In this document: piece by piece, positions 43,123 through 51,589 of the stretch
Layout of the letters: the number at the start of each line of letters is the position of its first letter
Numbering within the stretch: the first letter of the stretch is position 1
Source of the DNA: Azolla caroliniana
Lineage: Eukaryota; Polypodiophyta
Direction: 5' to 3'
DNA: 64,000 nt
NCBI GenBank assembly: GCA_043228905.1
Contig: JBHGNT010000016.1
Coordinates: 9,796,001-9,860,000, forward strand
Made by a program: the position numbers and the translations under genes
The notes under the pieces: model-generated
Told to the model about the DNA's origin: nothing
Database searches by the model: none
What the model saw: the letters and a program-made list of their open reading frames with translations, nothing else

Positions 43123-44334
43123 TTTGGCACGCCCTACAACCCCCCCCTTTGAAGACGAAGTTGAAGAATTCTACATGGCTAAAAAAGATTGTTAAAGATA
43201 AATGAGGATTCTCAAGGACTACAAGATATGACACATATGCAGACATATTGAGGGCTTATGTGAGAGAGGATTTCACACCTCAGGTTATCAAATATGCATA
43301 TTTATATATGCATATTTATATGAAAGATGATCTTCCACCATGTGATAATAGAATGAAAGATCCCAAGAAGGAGAAAGTAGAAGATGAGGTGGATGGCCAG
43401 CACAACGGCGGGGATTGAAGCTAACGATGCAGCAAAGCAGGATGCCAACATTCATGAAGACCTCGGTAAGGAAGCCACGGACACGGACAACTGAACAGAG
43501 AGACGGTCGGCAGAGATGACCAAGATAGAGAAAGACAGATCTGAAGATGAAGACAAAGATAAGATGCAGACGAACCAACAATGGAAGATGACGACGATGA
43601 CTACTAAGAAGATGAACACGAGAAAGAAGAAGCATCAAATGACGAAAGAAGCCAGACGGAGAAAACGAAGGGACATAGACGGTGATGATGATCGAAAGCG
43701 AAGAGGAGGGAAGCAACAGAGGAGGAACACGCGATCACGCAACCGAGACAGAGAGAAAACAACAGATCACAAGGATAGAAAGAAGCAGAAGGAACTTGAA
43801 AAACCCAGCCACATACAGAGAGAACACGGAGAAAGAAAAGAAGAAATCAGAAAGGATTCTAGAAGCCATAGCTTATGGTTTGCAGACAGAAAGACAGAGA
43901 CAGACAAGAAGAAGATGAAGTCGACCAGAAGACCAAGATAGAAGAGGCATAGAAGAAAAAGACAAGAAGAAATGAGACAGAAAAGGGAGGGGCATATGAT
44001 TAGTTTCACAAACAGAAGGGCAGCAACACAATTTTCAAAACCTCAAGGGCAAGTAATAAAATTCCAGAAATTCAAAGGGCATCGACAAAATTTTGTAAAC
44101 TCACAACTCACATTAAAATAAAGAAAAACACATACACACAACACCATTTGAAGACCTAAAAGAAAGTACCCAAGTTACTATGTTAGCGGATGTGCCGACT
44201 GAACGAGAGGTTCGTGTCGTTGAAATATAAGTTCGTGTTACGCATGTTCAAGTTGAGAGAGTTCCGACCGACGCGATAGGATAAGACCGAAGGAGTTTCG
44301 GTCCAAGGACCAATCTTCGTGTTTATTGAAGGCA
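43123..44334 (+). mobile_element. LARD D interior
   Basis: Begins with the TGGCACGCC leader and an AACCCCCCCTTTGAAGACG block parallel to LARD B and A. The body is Lys/Arg-codon-rich purine sequence (43500-43980) without a recognised domain. The end, with GGAGTTTCGGTCC, parallels the ends of LARD A and C. Confidence 0.65.
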
Positions 44335-44890
44335 TGTGGGTTCACCCATGCAAGGCATTATCCCATGGGTGTGCCATATATGTTATCTGTGGGATTCTAA
44401 GTGTATAAGTGATGGTACGTGGATAGATAAGTGTAAAGTCTTTGTGTTAACAGAAGGGCATCAACACAATTTTCAAAAACTCAAGGAGAAGCCATAAAAT
44501 TCCAAAAAACCGAAAGGCATCGATAGAATTTTGTAAACTCACAACTCACATTAAAATAAAGAAAAACACATACGCATACACACAATACCATTTGAAGACC
44601 GAAAAGAAAGTACCCAAGTTACTATGTTAGCCGATGTGCCGACCAAACGAGAGGTTCGTGCTGTTAAAATATAAGTTTGTGTTACACGTGTTTCAATTGA
44701 GGGGGTGCTTACCGATGCGATAGGAGAAGACTGAAGGAATTCCGGTCAATTGAGTTCCAGTCTAAGGGCCAATGTTCGTGTTTATTGAAGGCATGTCGGT
44801 TCACCCATGCAAGGCATTGTCCCACGGGTGTGCCATATATGTTATCCGTGGGATTGTAAGTGTATGAGTGTATAAGTGATGGTACATGTA
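44013..44890 (+). repeat. ~440-bp tandem duplication of interior end plus LTR start
   Basis: CAGAAGGGCA...TTTGTAAACTCACAACTC at 44013 recurs at 44451. Both copies run through the interior end into TGTGGGTTCACCC (44335) and TGTCGGTTCACCC (44794). Units differ at many positions and by small indels, so the event is old. Confidence 0.85.
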
Positions 44891-45258
44891 TAGATAAGTG
44901 TAAAGTCTTTGTGTTAAAAGTCATGTTGTAAGAGTATGCAAGTGTGCACAAGAGTAAGTGTGAGTATATTATATGTGTAAACACATGCATATTTATGCGA
45001 ATATGTACAAAAATGGAACAATGTTATAAAGTGGGTCTAGGTTGTTAGATATGTAACTAACCTACAAGCCTCATTGGATGTTCTTGGATTGTGATCCTCA
45101 TGTAATGTACCTATATAGCCACACTACAGGGGACATGAATAAGAGTAGTAGTCTTTGCCTCTTAATAATTGTGTCACTCTCTGTTTCTCTCTTCCTCACG
45201 CTCAACCCCCTTGGGAGGGGGTGGCGCCGTTCTTGCCTTCACCCCCCACCCATCAACA
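44794..45258 (+). mobile_element. Right LTR of LARD D
   Basis: TGTCGGTTCACCCATGCAAG to CCATCAACA. Contains CCCACGGGTGTGCC, an ATATATTATATGTG segment, CTCTTAATAATTGTGT, and AACCCCCTTGGGAGGGGG, linking it to the LTRs at 7458 and 28313. It lacks the telomere-type repeats seen in those. Confidence 0.85.
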
Positions 45259-45263
45259 CTTTG
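45259..45263 (+). other. Target-site duplication CTTTG (right)
   Basis: Second copy of CTTTG after the CA end of LARD D. Confidence 0.92.
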
Positions 45264-45593
45264 TAATGAAGCACAAGGACAATTCGATGAAAATGAGCAC
45301 CTCAAAGCTGAAAGAGGTGTGGTATATGGATTCCGGTCAATCTAGCCACATGATAAACCATGAAGAATGGTTCTCACATCTCAAAAAGCCGGACCAGCCG
45401 GGGGTCATCGAAATAGGCGATGACACATCTCATCCAATTGAGCGCACATAGGAGACATCCCTCTAGGCCATGTCGACCAGAAAGAACGGCTAAGGAGCGT
45501 CTTGCACGTCCTGACAATCACCAAGAACCTGGTGTTAGTTGGTCAGATCCTCGACCAAGGAATGCAAGTCTTGTTCACTCATCTCAGATGCTT
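45264..45593 (+). pseudogene. Copia protease region, continuation of gag at 42498
   Basis: MKHKDNSMKMSTSKLKEVWY leads to MDSGQSSHMINHEEW, where the usual DSGASNHM is altered to DSGQSSHM. Continues PDQPGVIEIGDDTSHPIE, a frame break, then TITKNLVLVGQILDQGMQV and FTHLRCF, where the next LTR begins. Integrase and RT of this element are absent. Confidence 0.85.
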
Positions 45594-46038
45594 TGTTGAG
45601 AGACAAGCTCAACATGGGGTGAATCAGCTGAAGCAGCTAAGAGTTGGATCTGATGGTCACCGATCGGCTAGGCCTAAATCGGTTGAATAAGCCAAAAGCC
45701 AAATTGGCTGCTAGGCGGAAGTCGGATAGAATTTGATAGGATGTTGAGGGCCTATATTCCTATTTCAATAAAAAGGAATATTGTATGTTAGTGTGAGGCT
45801 CAATTAAGGAGCATTGAAGTACTGGTCAGTACTTGAGTCAGTCCACTCATCAGGGCCTGTATATAAACTACACGCTTAGGACTCTTGTAAGCATTTTAGT
45901 AAAAAAAATTTATTCTCTACTCCACTCAATCTCTCTCTCTCTTACATTCTCTGTGTTTACCTAACTGTCGAGTTTCCGAATAACCGACTGTGTACTCTAT
46001 GTCTTTCGCTTAAGCTTTCGCATATGCATACTTTTACA
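45594..46038 (+). mobile_element. Copia LTR (TGTTGAGAGAC family)
   Basis: TGTTGAGAGACAAGCTC to CTTTTACA. Fused directly into protease coding sequence on the left and followed by a primer-binding site on the right, so it serves as the 5' LTR of the next element. Confidence 0.85.
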
Positions 46039-46050
46039 TGGTATAAGAGC
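46039..46050 (+). promoter_or_regulatory. Primer-binding site variant
   Basis: TGGTATAAGAGC, one change from the initiator-Met type site. Confidence 0.85.
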
Positions 46051-46138
46051 ATGAGGGTAAGAAGAATCCTCTACTACCGACAAAGGGAGCAAGACAAAGA
46101 CAAGTTTTCGATTTTCGGAAAAAGAAAATATAGGAACA

Positions 46139-48150
46139 TGGACAAATGTATGCAAAGCTTGCTTCCAACTGAAAAGTTGGATAAGAGCAACCATGCATCG
46201 TGGTCATACATGATGCACCAATATCTACTTGGGCATGGATACTAGAGTTATTTGGAAGGAGCAAATGAAGTAACATCGGATTTGACATATAGAGATTCCC
46301 ATCCTGGGAAGAGGCGGCAAGCAGAGTTCTTTACTACTTTGCATCGTGTGTGAGCGATAAGCTTTTGAGCTATATTTGGGATGCCATGACGCCAAAGGAT
46401 ATATGGGAGAATCTCAAGAGGATCTTCGCCGCAAGCACGATGACCAAGAAACTGCAGCTCAGGCAAGACCTCAGCAATGTCTAACAAAAAGGTCTGTTTG
46501 TGGCCGATCCTACTGCCCGAATCAAGCACATCTATGATTCCCTTCCCTCCATCAACGTAATCGTCAAGGAGGATGAGATGGTGCAGGTCTGCCTTAGAGG
46601 GTTGGCGTGAAAGTTCGGAGTTTTCCAAATGGTGGTCTGCACGAGGGAGAATACGCCTTCATTTTTCGAGCTACAATCGATGGTGTTCGTTGAAGAAAAC
46701 CATTTGGATGTGTCGACAAGTATGCACACTGACTGTAAGATGTTGTACACGGAGGCGAATCAGCCCTATTGTCCTGGTGGACGAGACAGGTCGGTATGCA
46801 AGGGAGGCGGCCGACAGGAGCAAAACTTGAGGCATAATCGAAATGCCAATAGTAGTTCCGGACCCTCCACGAATAGGGGGAGTCAAGGCAGTGCCATAAG
46901 CCACTAAGGGAAAGTTGCTACTGACTACTGATACTGTGGCCGGAAGGGCCACAGAGAAAGTGAGTGTTGGAAGAAGCGCGCTGATTCGGACAGAGTTGGA
47001 TTGAGCCGAGGGGACGTAGATAGGCATCAAAGATCACACTATGCGAAAGCTAAGGGCGAGCCAAGGGGATGCAGATAAGTGTCAAAGATCGCACTATGTC
47101 GAAAGCTAAGGGCGAGCCGAAAGGGGTCTATGGAACCTTCATAATGAAGGACAAAGCCAACTCAAGGTCGAACGAGGTGTGATATGTGGATTCAGGTGCA
47201 TCGAACCACATGACGAATCACAAGGAGTGGTTCTCGACTCTGGAGAAGCCAGAGCAGTTGGGGGTGGTCGAAACTAGCGATGACACCCCTCACCCCATCG
47301 AACACATCAGAGATGTCCCCGTGAGCCATGTCGGCCTGAAAGGGATTATGAGAAATGTCTTGTATGTGCCAACAATCACCAAGAACTTGGTGTCGATTGG
47401 ACAAATTATAGACCAAGGCATGCAAGTTCGATTTACTCATCTCAAGTGCTACATAGAAGAAGAAGGCAAGGTTATACTGCAAGGACGTGAGAGAAGGGAG
47501 GATGTTTGTCCTTGAGACGAACAATGTCACCACCGTTTTGTTCTCCAAAGGGCAATAAGTCGAATTGGGCATCGACTTATGACACAAGCGGTTCGGCCAT
47601 GTTAGCTTCCCGTGGCTTTCGAGAAATGTAGAGGAAGAATATCGTTTTCGGCTTTCCGATTCAGTGGCCAAAACGGCCAAGTCTATGAAGCCTGCCAGTT
47701 AGCGAAGCATCACCGACTTCCATTCCCAAATGAGCACAATTGAAGCCGAAGCAAGCTCAATTTGATCCACTTGGATGTGTGGGGACTGGCACAGAACATG
47801 AGCATAGGAGGGAGACGATATTTTGTGAGATTCATCAATGACTTCACTTGGCATACCTGGGCATGCTTGATCGAGAAGAAGAGCGAAGTCTTCTCCTGTT
47901 TCTTGAAGGTGAAGAGACTTGCCGAATGGGAGATAGGCCGACAGATAAAATGTCTCGAGACCGATGGCAGAAAGGAGCACTTTTCCGACCAATTCTCTAG
48001 TTATCTACAAAAGGAAGCAATTTGACGCGAATTCCCTTGTAGATACACTCTGCAGCAGAACGGCATGGCCGAGTGGAAGAATCAGACAATAGAGGAAGCG
48101 ACTAGGGAAATTCTTGAGGAGAAACATATGCCGAAGTTCTATTGGCCTGT
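46139..48150 (+). pseudogene. Copia gag, protease and integrase start
   Basis: Gag begins MDKCMQSLLPTEKLDKSNHA at 46139 and decays through stops. The zinc knuckle remnant CGRKGHRESECWKK is near 46930-46975. Two copies of the 56-bp linker unit lie at about 47000-47115. Protease MDSGASNHMTNHKEW starts at 47186 and runs to FTHLKCYIEEEGK. GAG_pre-integrase and integrase (IHLDVWGLAQNMSIGG at 47757, with first Asp intact; TWHTWACLIEKK) continue to about 48150. RT is missing because antisense RNase H follows. Confidence 0.8.
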
Positions 48151-48290
48151 TACTCTAAGCTAGTAACAGGCTTCGGATCAACAACCTCCACTTGCAAATC
48201 CTACAGTAGCCGTTTGAACCATATGGCTTTGCATGTTTTGACAGTCGCTCCTCTGTACTCAGCCTCGATGCTTTACAGTGCTACTATCGG
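48151..48290 (-). pseudogene. Antisense copia RNase H fragment (first copy)
   Basis: Closely matches 49705-49850. Antisense it gives a KTCKAIWLKRLL-type RNase H block. Its right edge joins directly to gag sequence (AACTATGCATCGTGG) at about 48291, a tandem-duplication junction. Confidence 0.75.
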
Positions 48291-49408
48291 CAACTATGCA
48301 TCGTGGTCATACATGATGCACCAGTATCTACTCGGGCACGGATACTTGAGTTATGTGGAAGGAGCAAATCAAGCAACATCAGATTTGACATACAGGGATC
48401 CCCATCCTGGGAAGAGGCGGCAAGCAAAGTTCTTTACTACTTTGCATCGTGTGTGAGCGATCAACTTTTGATCTATATTTGGGATGCTAAGACGCCAAAG
48501 GATGTGTGGGCGAAGAGGATCTTTGCCGCAAGCACGATGACCAAAAAATTGTAGCTAAGCAATGTCTAACAAAAGGATCTGTTTGTGGCCGATTACACAA
48601 CTTGAGTCAAGCACATATGTAATACCCTCGCCTCGTTCAACGTAACCGTCAAGGAGGATGAGATGGTGCTGGTTTGCCTCAGAGGGTTGGCGTGAAAGTT
48701 CGGAGTTTTCCAAATGGTGGTCTGCACGAGGGAGAATACGCCTTCGTTAATCGAGGTACAATCAATGTTGTTCGTTGAAGAAAACAATTCGGATGTGTCG
48801 ACAAGTATGCACATTGACAACAAGATGTTGTATACGGAGGCGAATAAGCCCCATCGTCCTAGTGGACGAGGCGGGTCGGCACACAATGGAGGCGGCCGAT
48901 AGGAGCAGAACTTGAGGCATAATCGAAATGCCAATAGTAGTTCCGGACCCTCCACGACTAGGGGGAGTCAAGGTGGTGCTAGAAGCCAGTAAGGGAAAGC
49001 TGCTACTGACTACTGATATTGTGGCCCTTAAAGTGATTTTTGGAAGAAGCGCATTGATTCGGATAGAGACGGATTGAGCCGAGGGGACGCAGATAGGCGT
49101 CAAAGATCGCGCTACATTAAAAGCTAAGGGCGAGCCGAGGGTACGCATATAGGCGTCAAAGATCGCACTACGTCGAAAGCTAAGGGTGAGCCGAGGGGAT
49201 GTAGATAGGTGTCAAAGATCGCGCTACATTAAAAGCTAAGGGCGAGCCGAGGGGACACATATAGGCGTCAAAGATCGCACTACGTCGAAAGCTAAGGGTG
49301 AGCCGAGGGGATGCAGATAGACATGAAAGATTACACTATGCCGAAGCTAAGGGCGAGCTGAGGGGACGCAGATAGGCATCAAAGATCGCACTTTGTCAAA
49401 AGCTAAGG
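48291..49408 (+). pseudogene. Second copy of copia gag segment
   Basis: Repeats 46190-47110: YASWSYMMHQYLLGHGY, YVEGANQATSDLTYRD, DAKTPKDVWAK, REFGVFQM-like and TRENTPSLIEVQSM blocks, then the linker with an expanded 56-bp array. Protease and integrase found in the first copy are absent here; RT sequence follows at 49410. Confidence 0.8.
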
Positions 49409-49409
49409 G
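49076..49409 (+). repeat. 56-bp minisatellite in the gag-protease linker, about six copies
   Basis: Units starting GAGCCGAGGGGAC/GAT begin at 49076, 49132, 49188, 49244, 49300 and 49355. The homologous linker has about two units at 47000-47115 and one at about 34250. Since 56 is not a multiple of three, each added unit shifts the downstream frame. Confidence 0.92.
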
Positions 49410-49694
49410 CTACGCACAACAACACAACATCGATTACGATGGGACTTTTGCGTTGGTTGCAAAGATGATGATTGTCCATGTACTACTAGTTGTAGCAGCG
49501 GCAAAGGGTTGGCATCTACATTAGATGGATGTAAAGAACATGTTCCTACAAGGTGAGCTTTAGGAACAGTTGTACATGGTACAACCGCGAGGATTTCTAT
49601 CCGAACGGAACATGCTAGCCATTTGCCGATTGAAGAACCTATCCATGTTTCCATCTCCCTACCACAAGACCCTGAGTCAAATACCAAGGGAGTG
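49410..49694 (+). pseudogene. Copia RT fragment
   Basis: Reads HNIDYDGTFALVAKMMIVHV, AAAKGWHLH, a stop, MDVKNMFLQGEL, EQLYMVQPRGFLSE and LAICRLKNL, the RT block before YVDD. Truncated at both ends. Confidence 0.8.
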
Positions 49695-49696
49695 AG

Positions 49697-49985
49697 TATC
49701 CGACTCCGTGTTACTCTGAGCTGGTAACAGGCTTCGGATCAACAACCTCTACTTGTAGATCTTGCAGTAGCCGTTTGAGCCATATGGCTTTGCATGTTTT
49801 GACAGTCACTCCTTTGTACTCAACCTCGATGCTTTACAGTGCTACTATCACCTACTTCTTGCTACTCCATGCCATTGCTACACTCCTAAGAGAGAATGTG
49901 TTTCCCGATGTGGATCAATGATCGCCGGCAGTTCCGACCCAATCAACATCCATATAACCGACTGTAAATAATGTGAAAACCTTGA
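49697..49985 (-). pseudogene. Antisense copia RNase H fragment (second copy)
   Basis: Antisense: GYMDVDWVGTAGDH, a stop, STSGNTFSLRSVAMAWSS, VEYKGVTVKTCKAIWLKRLL, DLQVEVVDP. Its inner part duplicates 48151-48290. Adjoins sense RT without the intervening pol, so an inversion or ectopic join has occurred. Confidence 0.8.
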
Positions 49986-50059
49986 TACACCATCAGTCTA
50001 GCCGAACAGAACTACAACAATGGATAACAAAGATAGAAATAGTAAATACAAAGACGGTG

Positions 50060-50688
50060 TGTTAGATATAATCGATGATCAACCCCAAGTTGTAAATCTA
50101 TCCCCATGTGTACTCTTAGAGTTCACATTTTGTGATAGCGCCCCAAATGAGGAGTAGCTATTGTGCAACTCGACCATATGGGTCGATAAGGTGTCAATCT
50201 AGGAAACCGTAGATGCGTAGGACACATTGTATTTAGGAAAGATCGAAGTAGGTTAATAGGATTGGCTAATGAAGTCAACTAGAAGAATATTTTGTGGGCA
50301 AGTTACAATGTACTTAGTTTTGATGTAAAGGACTTTAAGATAAGTCTAGCACTAGCTTGTATATAGGGACCTGGGTCATTCAATGACAGGTTAGTTCACA
50401 AAAGAGGAATATCTCCACTACTATCAACTGACTTGCACATTTAATGTTACACTTAGACCAAACAAATAATATAATCCAGTCTCTCTACACAATGGTGTGA
50501 TGATTATCAGTCCCCACTAATTTTGTAGTGAGCGAGTGTAGATCCCATCTAAGCTCTAAGGTGTGAGTGGATGGGTGAACTACCGTTGTGAGCTACTCTC
50601 ACATATAATTGAAGTTTTGTTTTCATATATCCATCTCTGTGATTGTAACTCTATATACCTATCTAATTGATTCTCAATATTTTTAACA
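50060..50688 (+). mobile_element. Copia LTR of a different family
   Basis: TGTTAGATATAATCG to TATTTTTAACA gives matched TGTTA/TAACA ends, followed by a perfect primer-binding site. The left boundary is inferred from these termini only. Confidence 0.65.
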
Positions 50689-50700
50689 TGGTATCAGAGC
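50689..50700 (+). promoter_or_regulatory. Primer-binding site (initiator Met tRNA type)
   Basis: TGGTATCAGAGC directly after the LTR ending TTTTTAACA. Confidence 0.9.
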
Positions 50701-50789
50701 TAAGAGGTTAATATAGATTAGGTATATACGGGTAGTTTCTAAGACATAACCATGAAAAGACGTCTCTCTACTTAGTTAAAGAACCATCC

Positions 50790-51068
50790 AACCATGAAAG
50801 AAAATTTTGGTTACATCACCATAGGTTAGGTCATGTATCATTTAGAACTCTCAAGTTTATATTTCCAGCATTATTTACTAGATTAAGTGTTGATCGATTT
50901 CATTATGATATCTGTGAATATGCAAAGCATAAGAGAACAAACTTTCCAATTAGTAAAAGTAGAAGCCTAACACCATTTCATTTAGTCCATAGTGATGTAT
51001 GCAGCCCATCCACTATTCCTAATATCTCTAGAGCCCGATTTTTCATATCCTTTATTGATGAAGAGTAA
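50790..51068 (+). pseudogene. Copia GAG_pre-integrase domain fragment
   Basis: LHHHRLGHVSFRTLKFIFPA, DICEYAKHKRTNFPISKS and FHLVHSDVCSPSTIPNIS, the HHCC-type zinc-binding and start of integrase, ending FFISFIDE. Open through this stretch although gag and protease between it and the primer site are missing. Confidence 0.85.
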
Positions 51069-51099
51069 CATGGCTCCACCCCCCTCCCAAGGGGGTTAC

Positions 51100-51574
51100 T
51101 GTTAAGAGTCTATTACTAATCAATAGACCAAACTAAAGTAAAAGAAGGAAAATGGAATGGATAGAAGAACCCGTTCCACCCGACCACCCCCAAGCTATGA
51201 TCTAGACATAGCCAACCTACCACCGATGTCCCATACCACCAGATATTAGGATGACTAATACCTTGGAAGAGATAAACACGATCTTCGAGACGAAAGCCTA
51301 GCCCGCACCACCGGTGTCTAAGACAACAACCTTCCGACCTAATGTGATTATCAGGGTAGCTAAGCCTCATATTTATACCTTTTCCTAGGCCCCTTGAATA
51401 GATGTGCCTTTCTAAAAGGCTCTCCATTCATTGGTTGTCCAAATCATGATAGTGCATGCACCTATCATTCCTTCTATCCAATCACATTTGTCCCCTTTTT
51501 AATATTAGTGAACATATACTTCACTTATGTAAATATTAGTGACCTATCCTCACCTATGTTATCTGTACATAACA
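51100..51574 (-). mobile_element. Antisense 3' LTR of gypsy element
   Basis: Antisense TGTTATGTACAGATAAC to GACTCTTAACA. To the right is an antisense polypurine tract GTAGGGGAGTA and then the pol C-terminus. No matching LTR is found near the gag start at 55785, so the 5' LTR is lost. Confidence 0.75.
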
Positions 51575-51589
51575 TACTCCCCTACTTCA

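Larger units (their letters stand above)
42499..45258 (+). mobile_element. LARD D: complete non-autonomous LTR element with palindromic left LTR
   Basis: Bounded by CTTTG TSDs, with left end TGTTGATGGGTAGGGGG and right end CCCCCCACCCATCAACA, which are inverted copies of each other. The left LTR (42499-43122) is a large inverted repeat, followed by TGGCACGCC (43125), a purine-rich interior without coding domains (43123-44334), a duplicated 3' junction and the right LTR ending 45258. It encodes nothing recognisable and would depend on proteins of a related gypsy element. Confidence 0.85.

Noticed and set aside
43516-43941. 141-codon Lys/Arg/Glu-rich ORF as a nuclear protein gene
   Set aside because: It is part of the TSD-flanked LARD D interior and low-complexity purine-rich sequence; nothing supports a real gene.
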